From the NCBI RefSeq assembly GCF_013408305.1, contig NZ_JACBZS010000001.1, positions 2,480,001 to 2,544,000 on the forward strand: a stretch of 64,000 nt of DNA, in the 5' to 3' direction. A program made the translations under genes and the position numbers. Within the stretch, counting starts at the first letter, position 1, and every line of letters starts with the position of its first letter. The notes beneath the pieces were generated by a model that was not told where the DNA came from, did not search any database, and saw only the letters and a list, made by a program, of their open reading frames with translations. Positions 42,244-50,289 of the stretch are shown in pieces. Source of the stretch: Naumannella cuiyingiana. GTDB lineage: Bacteria > Actinomycetota > Actinomycetes > Propionibacteriales > Propionibacteriaceae.

Positions 42244-43403
42244 CACGCCTCCGCCGGTAGGAAACACGTCACGCTGAACTCGTCGTCGGGGGTACGCCCG
42301 GCGCGCACCTCGCCGCCGAGCCCGCGGCAGCGCTCGCGCATCGCCGCCAGGCCGTGCCCGAGCCCGCCGGCATAGGCCGAGCCGGTCGCGAGCGGGTTGG
42401 TCGCCGAGACGGTCAGCCCGGCCGGGGTCCACGAGACCTCGAGGTCGACCGGCCGGCCGGGCGCGTGCTTGCGGGCGTTGGTCAACAGCTCCTGGACGAT
42501 GCGGCGAGCGGCGAGCTCGCGCGCCGGGTCGAGCCGGTGCGGCGTACCGGTCCGTTCCAGCTCGACCGCCGCGCCCGATTCCCGGTGCACCCGGACCAGC
42601 TCGGCCAGCGAGGCGTCGAAGCCCGCCGGCTCGCGCAGGGCGGCGACCGCGCGCCGGGACTCGGCCAGCCCCTCGGCGGCGAGCTGCCGCGCGCTCGCGA
42701 CCGCCTCCTTGGCCCGGTGAGGGTGGCCGGCGCCGAGCAGCGCCTCCGCGCCGTTCAACTGGGCCGTCAGCGCGCCCAGGGTGTGGGCGAGCACGTCGTG
42801 CAGGTCGCCGGCCAGCCGGGCGCGCTCGGCGAGCGCGGCGTTCTCGGCGCGTTCCCGCTCGGTCTCGAGCTGCTGCACCAGGAGCACCCGCTCGCGCTCG
42901 GCGCTGTGCCGGGCGTTGCGACGCAGCAACGCGAGCGACAGCGTCACGGTGCAGGCGAGGATGCCGACCGGCACCAGCCCCGGCTGGCCGCCGAGCAGCG
43001 CGCCCGCACTCAGGCCGCCCGTTCCCGCCACCGCCACAAACGCCACCTCGGGCCAGCCGCGGTCGGAGCGGACGCCGCGCACGATCGCCGCGATGATCGG
43101 GGCCCAGCCGAGCCCCTGGGTGGACATCGTGGACAGGCCCGCCAACGCGGCTCCGGCCACCAGCGCGGCGGTGCCGGCGCGGCGGGTCCCCGGTGTGTCG
43201 GGCGCCAGCGCGAGCAGCGACTCGCCGATCAGGCAGGCCACGCCGGCCCAGAGCAGCCACAGCCCGACCGACGAGACGTCGACGACGGCGAGCCCGGTCA
43301 GCGCGATCGCGGCGCCGGCCACGAGCGCGATGCCCACCCGCGCGAGACCGGGCCGCAGGCCCGGCGCGGCGTCGCCGGGCGCTGGCGGGTGCGGACTGGT
43401 CAC
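42243..43403 (-). CDS. Sensor histidine kinase (HisKA_3 type)
   Basis: A kinase of about 386 residues. The N-terminal half contains four to six hydrophobic segments without a large outside domain, suggesting it senses the membrane or works with a partner. The phospho-acceptor His lies in ERARLAGDLHDVLAHTLGALTAQL and the ATPase part shows RRIVQELLTNARKHA (N box), SATNPLATGSAYAGGLGHGLAAMRERCRGLGGEV (G box region). GTG 43403 is used; ATG 43448 is possible. The preceding gene encodes a small membrane protein that may be part of the sensing unit. Confidence 0.85.
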   Translation of the reverse strand: MTSPHPPAPGDAAPGLRPGLARVGIALVAGAAIALTGLAVVDVSSVGLWLLWAGVACLIGESLLALAPDTPGTRRAGTAALVAGAALAGLSTMSTQGLGWAPIIAAIVRGVRSDRGWPEVAFVAVAGTGGLSAGALLGGQPGLVPVGILACTVTLSLALLRRNARHSAERERVLLVQQLETERERAENAALAERARLAGDLHDVLAHTLGALTAQLNGAEALLGAGHPHRAKEAVASARQLAAEGLAESRRAVAALREPAGFDASLAELVRVHRESGAAVELERTGTPHRLDPARELAARRIVQELLTNARKHAPGRPVDLEVSWTPAGLTVSATNPLATGSAYAGGLGHGLAAMRERCRGLGGEVRAGRTPDDEFSVTCFLPAEA

Positions 43404-43468
43404 GGGGCCATCATCGCGCCGACCGGCGGTGAGCGGGTCGCCGGACATTCCTCGGGCGTGGACACTCC

Positions 43469-43963
43469 TCAGGCGTACTGGGGCGTGAGCGACATCGCGT
43501 TGGCGCGCCGGCTGACCACCGCGGCGGCGGTGAGCCGATTCAGGCCGACCATCAGCAGGATCAGGCCGGTGAGCTGGCCCAGCGCGGGGCCGCCGAAGTG
43601 CTGGCCGATCACTGCCTCGCCGATCCGCGCGGCGATCAGCGCCACCCACAGCGCCACGCCGAGCGCACCGCCGCGGTACTCGATGCCCGCCGGGCCGCGG
43701 CGCAGTTGGGTCAGGTAGCCCATCGCCACACCGATCCCCAGGCCGGTGAGCAACTCGAGGCAGACCACGATCCAGCCCTGCGCCGACAGGCCCGCCAGCG
43801 ACGCGATGTCCTGGCTGGACAGCGCACCGCCGATCACCAGCAGGATCAGCGGCAACCGGAACGCCCGCCCGCCGGTCGACTGCCAGGTCAGTTGCCGCAG
43901 GACGACGCGACCGATCACCAGGACCAGGATCGCGATGTTGATCAGCGGGAGGACGTACTCCAT
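43469..43963 (-). CDS. Small integral membrane protein of unknown function
   Basis: A 164-residue protein with about five hydrophobic segments (INIAILVLVIGRVVL, LPLILLVIGGAL, GWIVVCLELLTGLGIGVAMGYL, GVALWVALIAARIGEAVIG, LGQLTGLILLMVGLNRLTAAA). The short basic loop QLRRGPAGIEYRGG lies between segments 3 and 4. The pattern resembles CcdC/DUF1453-like membrane proteins, but I cannot assign it firmly. GAGGAG supports ATG 43963. It is 65 bp upstream of the histidine kinase on the same strand, so it may sense or be controlled by that system. Confidence 0.78.
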   Translation of the reverse strand: MEYVLPLINIAILVLVIGRVVLRQLTWQSTGGRAFRLPLILLVIGGALSSQDIASLAGLSAQGWIVVCLELLTGLGIGVAMGYLTQLRRGPAGIEYRGGALGVALWVALIAARIGEAVIGQHFGGPALGQLTGLILLMVGLNRLTAAAVVSRRANAMSLTPQYA

Positions 43964-44054
43964 CAGATGCTCCTCGGTTCTTGGGGGTGTGCGTCCAGCC
44001 TGCGGCCGGAGGGCCGCGCGCTGAACCGCCCGCGGGTGGAGGTTCGGGTGGAGA

Positions 44055-44127
44055 TCGCCCGTGCTCGATTCGCCCGCGCTCGATTCGCCCGTGCTTGATT
44101 CGCCCCTGCTCGATTCGCCCGCGCTCG
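44055..44127. repeat. 15-bp minisatellite upstream of rplY
   Basis: Nearly five tandem units of TCGCCCGYGCTCGAT occupy 44055-44069, 44070-44084, 44085-44099, 44100-44114 and a partial 44115-44127. They lie in the 281-bp region between the divergent small membrane protein and rplY starts. Apart from this array and a GC-rich stretch that probably holds the rplY promoter, I see no gene there. Confidence 0.85.
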
Positions 44128-44244
44128 CCCGGCCGGGTATCATCGCGCCGTTGCCATGGCGAGGGAGCAGCGCTCCGTGATCGACAGGGCCCCCGGCCGA
44201 CCGGCCGGACGCTCCTCGCCGCACGTCGAAGCCGAGGAGTACAG

Positions 44245-44931
44245 ATGTCCGAGATCGTCCTGAAGGCCACCCGCCGCGAGGAGTTCGGCAAGGGGGCCGC
44301 CCGCCGGATCCGCCGCGCCGACCTGGTGCCCGCCGTCGTCTACGGCCACGGCATGGACCCGCTGCACATCACCCTGCCGGGCCACGAGACCCTGCTGGCG
44401 TTGCGCAATTCCAATGCCCTGATGAGCATCGACCTGGCCGGTGAGAAGTCCCAGCTCGTGCTGCCGAAGCAGGTCCAGCGCGACCCGATCAAGGGCACCA
44501 TCGAGCATGTCGACCTGATCGTGGTACGCCGCGGCGAGAAGGTCACCGTCGAGGTCTCGGTCACCCTGACCGGTGAGGCCGCCCCGGACACGCTGGTCGT
44601 GCTGGACAACCAGACCCTGACGCTGGAGGCCGAGGCCACCAACATCCCCGAGCACGTCGAGGTCTCCGTCGAGGGGCTCGAGGCCGGGACGCAGGTCACC
44701 GCGGCCGACCTGGTGCTGCCGGAGGGCTCGACCTATGTCGGCGGCGAGCCCGACACCTTGATCGTCAACATCACCAACGCCCCGACCCAGGAGCAGCTCG
44801 ACGCCGAGCTGGCCGAGGCCGAGGCGGAGGCCGGCATCGAGCCGACCGTCGACGAGGATGCCGAGGGCGACGAGGCCGAGGGCGGCGAGGAGACCGAGGA
44901 CGGCGAGTCCGAGGGCGACTCGGAGGAGTGA
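44245..44931 (+). CDS. rplY: 50S ribosomal protein L25 / general stress protein Ctc
   Basis: A 228-residue Ctc-type L25 that binds 5S rRNA. The N-terminal L25 domain is LKATRREEFGKGAARRIRRADLVPAVVYGHG, with HVDLIVVRRGEKVTVEVSVTLTGEA at the junction to the second beta domain. The C-terminal 40 residues are almost all Glu, Asp, Ala and Gly, an acidic tail common in actinobacterial Ctc. GAGGAG (44234-44239) precedes the ATG. The stop overlaps the GTG of pth, so the two are coupled. Confidence 0.95.
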   Translation: MSEIVLKATRREEFGKGAARRIRRADLVPAVVYGHGMDPLHITLPGHETLLALRNSNALMSIDLAGEKSQLVLPKQVQRDPIKGTIEHVDLIVVRRGEKVTVEVSVTLTGEAAPDTLVVLDNQTLTLEAEATNIPEHVEVSVEGLEAGTQVTAADLVLPEGSTYVGGEPDTLIVNITNAPTQEQLDAELAEAEAEAGIEPTVDEDAEGDEAEGGEETEDGESEGDSEE

Positions 44932-45536
44932 GCGACTCCGCCCCGTGGCTGGTGGTCGGGCTCGGTAATCCGGGCCCGGCCTATGCCGGCCATCGGCACA
45001 ATGTCGGCTTCCTGGTGGCCGACGAGCTCGCGTCCCGCGCGGGGGTACGCTTCGGCGCCCCGCGCGGGATGCGTTCGGATGTGGCCGAGACGCGGCTCAC
45101 GGCCTCGGGCATCGGTGGCGTCGGGGCGGATGCGGCGAAGGTGATCTTGGTCAAGCCGCGCACCTTCATGAACGACTCGGGGGCGGCGGTCCGCAAGCTC
45201 GCGGCCTTCCACAAGGTGCCGCCGGATCACGTGATCGCGATCCACGACGAGCTGGACCTGGAACCGGGGCAGCTACGGCTCAAGGTCGGCGGCGGCGACA
45301 ACGGCCACAACGGGCTGCGGTCGCTGCGGTCCCATCTCGGCACCGGCGACTTCGCCCGGGTGCGGTTCGGGATCGGGCGCCCGCCCGGCCGGATGAGCGT
45401 GCACGACTGGGTGCTGTCGGACTTTCCGGTCCGGGATCGCACCGACCTCGCGCTCGAGGTCGACCGGGCCGCCGGTGCGGTCGAGATCCTGATCAACGAG
45501 GGTCTGGCGCAGGCGCAGAATCGCTACAACTCCTGA
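44928..45536 (+). CDS. pth: Peptidyl-tRNA hydrolase
   Basis: A 202-residue enzyme that frees tRNA from stalled peptidyl-tRNA. Motifs: WLVVGLGNPGPAYAGHRHNVGFLVAD with the catalytic His in HRHN, LVKPRTFMNDSGAAV, HDELDLEPGQLRLKVGGGDNGHNGLRSL, FARVRFGIGRPPGRMSVHDWVLSDF. GTG 44928 overlaps the rplY stop. In mycobacteria pth and rplY are also neighbours. The stop codon directly abuts the stop of the convergent nuclease gene. Confidence 0.95.
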   Translation: MSDSAPWLVVGLGNPGPAYAGHRHNVGFLVADELASRAGVRFGAPRGMRSDVAETRLTASGIGGVGADAAKVILVKPRTFMNDSGAAVRKLAAFHKVPPDHVIAIHDELDLEPGQLRLKVGGGDNGHNGLRSLRSHLGTGDFARVRFGIGRPPGRMSVHDWVLSDFPVRDRTDLALEVDRAAGAVEILINEGLAQAQNRYNS

Positions 45537-46325
45537 TCACCAGTCGATCTCCGCGGTGCTGGACAGCGGACGCGGCGGTTGCGGCCGCGCGGTCGGCGCC
45601 GCGCCCAGCATGTCGGGGAAGATCAACTCGGTACGCTCGGCGATCACCCCGATCTCGACCTGCCAGGCGGCGAACCCGTCCAGCTTGAGCACCGGCTCGA
45701 CCTGCTGGGCGAACAGGAAGGCGCGCGCCCGCAGCGTACCGTCGACGGCGTAGCAGATGATCTTCCAGTGCTCGACCGGCACGGCCACCCCGCGGTGCAT
45801 CGGGTCGGCGTCGGACAGCACCGGCCCGCCGAACACGGAGATCGCGAGGCGATCGACCTCGACCTGGGACAACAACGCATTCTCCAACCGCCCCCACACC
45901 CCGTCGCGGCTGGCCTGGTTGAAGTCATCCATCTGCGGGGTGATGTTGGTGAAGTAGAACGAATCCGCATTCGCCGCCCGAGCCTCCTCCGGATCGCCCC
46001 AACACAGGTCGGCCCGCCGGGCGATGTGGCCGCGGTCCAGCCGATTGTCGCGGTAGGCCTCGTCGCCGGTCTGCACCGACCGGTCCAACCGCTCGTCGTA
46101 GCGGAACCGCAGGCCCGAGCGGTCCAGCTCGCGCAGCCGCGCGCCGTCGACATTCCAGGCGACCCACCGGGCCAGCCGCCGCGAGCGGCTCTGAGCCAGC
46201 GAGAAGTGGGTGTAGTCGATCACCGGGGAGCCGTCGAGATCGACCAGGTCGCCGGCGATCCGCGGACCGGGGTCCGGAGGTGGGATTGGTGTGTCGAGGA
46301 AGCGCGGTGCATAACCGGGGGGCAC
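45537..46325 (-). CDS. DNA/RNA non-specific endonuclease (NUC1 type)
   Basis: A protein of about 262 residues with the beta-beta-alpha metal nuclease motif DRGHIARRAD, in which His is catalytic, followed by SFYFTNITPQMDDFNQ (Asn for magnesium binding) and WGRLENALLSQ. WVAWNVDG before it and ISVFGGPVL, EHWKIICYAVDG after it are typical of this family. There is no clear signal peptide, so it may act inside the cell or be exported by another route. The start is uncertain (GTG 46325 or 46343). The C-terminal 30 residues are Pro/Arg rich. Confidence 0.87.
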   Translation of the reverse strand: MPPGYAPRFLDTPIPPPDPGPRIAGDLVDLDGSPVIDYTHFSLAQSRSRRLARWVAWNVDGARLRELDRSGLRFRYDERLDRSVQTGDEAYRDNRLDRGHIARRADLCWGDPEEARAANADSFYFTNITPQMDDFNQASRDGVWGRLENALLSQVEVDRLAISVFGGPVLSDADPMHRGVAVPVEHWKIICYAVDGTLRARAFLFAQQVEPVLKLDGFAAWQVEIGVIAERTELIFPDMLGAAPTARPQPPRPLSSTAEIDW

Positions 46326-46358
46326 GAGACCAGTGTGACGCACCGCTACGGTGGATCC

Positions 46359-46850
46359 ATGAGGGCTCGTCCCATGGTGACGCTCGGCGTGATCGCGCTG
46401 CTGGCCCTGACCGGCTGTGCCGAGGTGACGAACTTCGTCACCGGGCGCCAGCCCGCGATCATCGAATTCCGGCCGGCCCGGCCCGCGCCGCCGGGGACCG
46501 CCTGCCCCGAGCAGTCGCCGGTGCCCGCCGAGCCCGGTGCCGTGGTCTGTGCCGACGGGCAGGCGTACCTGCTGGACGCGATCGCCGGCACCGGACGAGC
46601 CGAGCGCGCCGAGGCCACGCCCGGTGCGACCTGCAGCATCCGGGTCGACCTGGACGGGCCGGGCACCGAGGCGCTGCGCGAGGTGACCGGTCGGCTCGCG
46701 GGCAGCGAGCAACTGCTGGCCCTGCTGGCCGAGGGTGAGCTGCTGACGGCGGTGCGGGTCGCAGAACCGATCGGCGGCGGTGAGCTGCAGATCTCCGGCG
46801 GTCAGAGCGAGTCGGAGTGTGATCGCCTCGCCGAACGCCTGCACGGGTGA
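46359..46850 (+). CDS. Lipoprotein with SecD P1-head-like domain
   Basis: A 163-residue lipoprotein: signal residues 7-17 and lipobox LTGC (Cys20). The C-terminal half, IRVDLDGPGTEALREVTGRLAGSEQLLALLAEGELLTAVRVAEPI followed by GGGELQISGGQSESECDRLAERL, has the pattern of the SecD P1 head region (target helix, then LDGxVLSAPxVxEPIxGGxxxISGxFTxxEAxxLA). Three Cys besides Cys20 may form a disulfide. It is not SecD: membrane segments are missing. A role in folding or export of surface proteins is a guess. It is divergent from the nuclease gene. Confidence 0.7.
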   Translation: MRARPMVTLGVIALLALTGCAEVTNFVTGRQPAIIEFRPARPAPPGTACPEQSPVPAEPGAVVCADGQAYLLDAIAGTGRAERAEATPGATCSIRVDLDGPGTEALREVTGRLAGSEQLLALLAEGELLTAVRVAEPIGGGELQISGGQSESECDRLAERLHG

Positions 46851-46857
46851 CCGGGCG

Positions 46858-47238
46858 ATGATCACCGAGGCCACGGCGAAGGCGCTGAGCGAGGCGGGGC
46901 TGCTGTGGCAGCCCGCCGCCGGCGACCGGTTCGCGATCCGCTCCGCCGAGCTGACCGGCGACGTCTTCTGGATCAGCGAGCTGACCATCGAGCTGCACAG
47001 CTATCACGACCAGTCGGTGCTCGGGTTCAACGGCACGACGGAGTGGGCGCTCGACTCGATTCCCCTGGACCGTGCGGTGTGGCTGCCCCGGGAGGATCAG
47101 TTGCGTGAGTTGCTCGGTGAGCGGCTGGTCTCGCTGCGCCGGGTGGCGGGAGAGTGGGAGGTGGCGACCAGCCACGGCCGCTACCGCCACGCCGACGCCG
47201 AGGAGGCCTACGCCCGGGCGCTGCTCGCCGCGCTCTGA
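46858..47238 (+). CDS. Conserved hypothetical protein
   Basis: A 126-residue soluble protein of unknown function. It starts MITEATAKALSEAGLLWQPAAGDRFAI and continues with alternating beta strands (SELTIELHSYHDQSVLGFNGTTEWALDSI) and ends in a helix (ADAEEAYARALLAAL). Similar small proteins occur in other actinobacteria next to unrelated genes; I cannot name the family. The ATG is 7 bp after the stop of the SecD-like lipoprotein gene, so they are likely co-transcribed. The 3' end overlaps the convergent amidohydrolase gene by 31 bp. Confidence 0.72.
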   Translation: MITEATAKALSEAGLLWQPAAGDRFAIRSAELTGDVFWISELTIELHSYHDQSVLGFNGTTEWALDSIPLDRAVWLPREDQLRELLGERLVSLRRVAGEWEVATSHGRYRHADAEEAYARALLAAL

Positions 47239-48218
47239 CGATCACCGAGCCGGAGCACGCGCCGGGCATTCTCCGAGGCGATCTTGCGCAGGTCCGGTTC
47301 GTTCAGCTCCAGCGCGTCGAACCACGCCGCCGCCTCCAGCATGTCCTCGAACGGATAGTCGGCCGAGAACAGGATCCGGTCGGCCCCCATCTCCGCGATC
47401 ACGTTGAGCAGGGCCGGCGTGCGGAAGTTGCCGCTGGTGGTCACCACCACGTTGTTGCGCAGGTAGTCGCCGAAGGGGCGCTGTGCCGCAATCCCGCGCG
47501 GCGCGACCTTCAGCCGATGATCGGTACGCCAGATGTTGAACGGCAACAACTCACCCAGGTGCCCGAGGATCACCTGCAGGCCGGGATGCCGGTCGAACAG
47601 CCCGCTGCCCATCAGCCGGAGCATGTGGGTCGCGGTCTCCACCGAGAACGCCCAGGCCGAGCCGTACAGCCACGGGTGTCCGTCGTACTGCGGGCTGGTG
47701 CTCGGCAGCGGGTCGCGCGGGTGCAGGTAGACGGGGACGTCGAGCTCGGCGACGGTGGCCCAGAAGTCGGCATAGCGCGGATCGTCGAGATAGACGATGG
47801 TGTCGGCATCGCCGACCTGGGAGAAGCCGTTGACCAGCGCGCCGACCATGCCGAGCTCGGTGACGGCGCGCCGCAGCTCGGTGGTGGCCGCGTCCGGGTC
47901 CTGCAGGGCAAGGGCGGCGAAGGAGCCGAACCGGTCCGGGCGCTGGGCGACCTGCTCGGCGGCGTGGTCGTTCAGCCGGTACGCCCAGTCGGTGGCCTGT
48001 GCCGGATCATGCAGCGACTGGATTCCGGGTGAGAGCAGCGACAGCACGGCGATCTCGATCCCGGCCTCGTCCATCAGCGCGAGCCGCCGGTCCGTGATGT
48101 CCAGCAGCATGTCTCGGTGCCGGGGCCAGGCCTGCGGGGTGAAGTGCTCCTCGGACTGGGCGACGATGTTCGGCTCGGTGGCGCCGAAGTGCTCCTCGAG
48201 GGCGATTTTGTTGATCAT
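47208..48218 (-). CDS. Amidohydrolase-family decarboxylase (dihydroxybenzoate/gamma-resorcylate type)
   Basis: A 336-residue amidohydrolase 2 protein. KIALEEHF at the N-terminus gives Glu8 and His10, which bind the metal in gamma-resorcylate decarboxylase. VYLHPRDPLPSTSPQYDGHPWLYGSAWAFSVETATHMLRLMGSGLFDRHP (landmark, residues 161-210) and ILFSADYPFEDMLEAA, with the metal-site Asp, follow that family. It probably decarboxylates a hydroxybenzoate to a phenol, reversibly and without oxygen. The ATG at 48218 overlaps the stop of the MFS transporter gene (ATGA), so uptake and decarboxylation are coupled. Other members act on salicylate or 5-carboxyvanillate. Confidence 0.85.
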   Translation of the reverse strand: MINKIALEEHFGATEPNIVAQSEEHFTPQAWPRHRDMLLDITDRRLALMDEAGIEIAVLSLLSPGIQSLHDPAQATDWAYRLNDHAAEQVAQRPDRFGSFAALALQDPDAATTELRRAVTELGMVGALVNGFSQVGDADTIVYLDDPRYADFWATVAELDVPVYLHPRDPLPSTSPQYDGHPWLYGSAWAFSVETATHMLRLMGSGLFDRHPGLQVILGHLGELLPFNIWRTDHRLKVAPRGIAAQRPFGDYLRNNVVVTTSGNFRTPALLNVIAEMGADRILFSADYPFEDMLEAAAWFDALELNEPDLRKIASENARRVLRLGDRQSAASSARA

Positions 48219-49555
48219 GGGCGGGGTCCTTCCGTGGTCGCGAGTGGGGTGTCGTCGGTCGGGGTCGGCGCGGCGCGGCGCGGGCGGGTCGCGTACAGGG
48301 CGAGGGTGGCGAGCAAACCGGTCGCGGATGCCACGGCGAACAGGTAGAAGCTCCACTGCGGGCCGAGTCCGGTGTCGAGCAGCAGCCCGCCGAGGATGGG
48401 CCCGCAGATCGCACCGAGGCGCCCGATGCCCAGTGCCCAGCCCACGCCCGTCGCCCGGGCGTGCGGGGGATAGAAGCGGGTGACGTAGGGATTGATCAGG
48501 TTCTGGACGCCGATGGTGCCGAACCCGCCCAGGGCGCACAGCAGGTAGAGAATGATCATCTCGGGCCCGGCGGAGAGCGCCATGGCGGCGATGGCACCGG
48601 CGGCGAATCCGACGGCGATCACGGGGCGCGAGCCGCGGCGGTCGGCGGCAACACCGCCGAGCACCGAGCCGATGATCGATCCGAGATTGAAGGTGAGCAG
48701 CAGGCTGAGCGCCGAGCCGAGCGCGAAACCCTGCCGGCGCATGATGTCCGGCAGCCAGGTGCTGAACCCGTAGATGGTCAGCAGCGCGCAGAAGCTCATC
48801 GCCCAGAACAGCAGGGTCGGGGCCAGGTAGCCGCGGCTGAACAGGGTGCCCACGGCTCCCCGACGCTCGGCGCTCGGCGTGGGCTCGGGGACCTCCATCC
48901 CGAGCCGGGCGGCGAGCCGGGCCGCGGCTTCGCGGCGGTCGTGACTGACCAGGAAGTCCAGCGACTCAGGCAGTTTGGCCAGGGCGAGCGGGAGGAAGAT
49001 CAGGATCGGCAGGCCGCCGATCAGGTACATGGCGCGCCAGCCCAGCGTGGGAACGATTGCGATGGCGAGCCCGGCGGCCAGCATCCCGCCCACGGCGTAC
49101 CCGGACTGCATGGTCACGTAGGTGACATTGCGGTGCTGGGCCGGGGCGTACTCCGTGACGAGCGCGCTGGCGATCGGCATCACCCCGCCCAGCCCGAGAC
49201 CCGCAATGAACCGCAGCGCGCCGAAGGCCTCCGGCCCGGTCGCCAGCGCGCAGAGCGGCATGGCGACGGAGAACAGGACGACGCAGGCGATCATGGTGCG
49301 CCGGCGCCCCCACAGGTCGGTGAGCGTACCGACGGCCAGCGCGCCGATCAGCATGCCGACCAGGGAAAGACTGCCGATCAGTCCCGCGAGGCCGGCGCTG
49401 ATGCCCCATTCCTCCCGCAGGGCACCGACGGTGGTGCCGTAGACGACGAGGTCGTAGCCGTCGAAGACGATGGCGAATGCGCAGAGTGCGACCGTCAGCC
49501 AGCGCAGCGGATGGACCCGCTCGCGCGACTGATCCGTTGGTGTCGGAACCGTCAT
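48215..49555 (-). CDS. MFS transporter, aromatic acid:H+ symporter family
   Basis: A 446-residue transporter with twelve hydrophobic segments. The AAHS signature is in segment 1 and after (FAIVFDGYDLVVYGTTVGAL) with the conserved Asp-Gly-Tyr-Asp, and the loop GTLTDLWGRRRTMIA between segments 2 and 3. Such proteins carry benzoate, 4-hydroxybenzoate, protocatechuate or gentisate. GGAGG precedes ATG 49555. It is transcribed with the decarboxylase and divergent from a PadR regulator. It shares family and general sequence with the transporter at 55.7 kb but is not a recent copy. Confidence 0.9.
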   Translation of the reverse strand: MTVPTPTDQSRERVHPLRWLTVALCAFAIVFDGYDLVVYGTTVGALREEWGISAGLAGLIGSLSLVGMLIGALAVGTLTDLWGRRRTMIACVVLFSVAMPLCALATGPEAFGALRFIAGLGLGGVMPIASALVTEYAPAQHRNVTYVTMQSGYAVGGMLAAGLAIAIVPTLGWRAMYLIGGLPILIFLPLALAKLPESLDFLVSHDRREAAARLAARLGMEVPEPTPSAERRGAVGTLFSRGYLAPTLLFWAMSFCALLTIYGFSTWLPDIMRRQGFALGSALSLLLTFNLGSIIGSVLGGVAADRRGSRPVIAVGFAAGAIAAMALSAGPEMIILYLLCALGGFGTIGVQNLINPYVTRFYPPHARATGVGWALGIGRLGAICGPILGGLLLDTGLGPQWSFYLFAVASATGLLATLALYATRPRRAAPTPTDDTPLATTEGPRP

Positions 49556-49599
49556 TGGTCCCTCCTCCCGTGAGGTTGCCTTCACGGTATTTCGGCAGC

Positions 49600-49621
49600 A
49601 ACATGTATGTCCATACATGTT
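49600..49621. promoter_or_regulatory. PadR-type operator palindrome
   Basis: AACATGTATG followed by TC and the exact reverse complement CATACATGTT form a perfect 22-bp dyad in the 117-bp region between the divergent MFS and padR-like genes. ATGTAT/ATACAT half sites are characteristic of PadR repressors. It is 45 bp upstream of the MFS start and 52 bp upstream of the regulator start. Confidence 0.88.
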
Positions 49622-49672
49622 TGAGACGCATCCCGGCGGAACTGATATGCGGCTGCGGATATCCTGCGGCGC

Positions 49673-50239
49673 ATGTCCCTACCGCACGCGCTCCTCGGGG
49701 TGCTGTCGGCACGACCGATGAACGGGTACGAGCTGACCAAGTTCTTCGACGCGTCGACCGGCTATGTCTGGTCCGCGCCGCAGAGCCAGATCTATCCGAC
49801 GCTGCGCCGGATGGCGGACGACGGTTGGATCGCCGGCACCCGGCAGAGCCGGGCGACCGCGCTGCGCAGCACGGTGTACTCGATCACCGAGGCAGGACAG
49901 GCCGAGCTGCTGGAGTGGGCGGGCCACTACCACCCGCCCGGCCCGGCGCGCGACGCGTTCTTCCTGCAGGCGCTCTACCTCGACATGGTCCCGACCCGCC
50001 GGGCGCGGGAGGTGTTGCGCCGGTTCATCCAGCACCACGAGCGAGCGATTGCGGAGTGGGAATCCCAGCGCGACGCGCTGGTTGCCCGCGAGACGCCGCT
50101 GCTGGTGGAGCGGTTGAGGGCCCGGCCGCCCCGGCAGCACGCCCGGATCGCTCGGCTGAAGGCCTCCGTCTTCCAGGGGGAGATCGACCGGTCGGAGGCG
50201 CTGATCGCCTGGGCCCGCGCGCAACTCGACCTACTGTGA
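49673..50239 (+). CDS. PadR family transcriptional regulator
   Basis: A 188-residue regulator of the phenolic-acid type. The winged helix is SLPHALLGVLSARPMNGYELTKFFDASTGYVWSAPQSQIYPTLRRMADDGWI, with the wing STVYSITEAGQAELLEWAG. The C-terminal half (Vir_C type) has helices for dimerisation (RRFIQHHERAIAEWESQRDAL). It is divergent from the aromatic acid transporter and its operator lies between them. By analogy with PadR it would release DNA when its hydroxybenzoate substrate is present. Confidence 0.9.
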   Translation: MSLPHALLGVLSARPMNGYELTKFFDASTGYVWSAPQSQIYPTLRRMADDGWIAGTRQSRATALRSTVYSITEAGQAELLEWAGHYHPPGPARDAFFLQALYLDMVPTRRAREVLRRFIQHHERAIAEWESQRDALVARETPLLVERLRARPPRQHARIARLKASVFQGEIDRSEALIAWARAQLDLL

Positions 50240-50289
50240 TCGTGCCGGCCTGCTGACAACGCGTGAGCCAGGTCCTACGCTGCAGAGAT

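Noticed and set aside
44055-44127. CRISPR-like array
   Set aside because: Units of 15 bp are contiguous without spacers, so this is a minisatellite. No cas gene is present.
43404-44291. N-terminal extension of the histidine kinase through the small membrane protein gene
   Set aside because: The extension is in another frame of a gene that has its own Shine-Dalgarno site and membrane segments, and it includes the 15-bp minisatellite.
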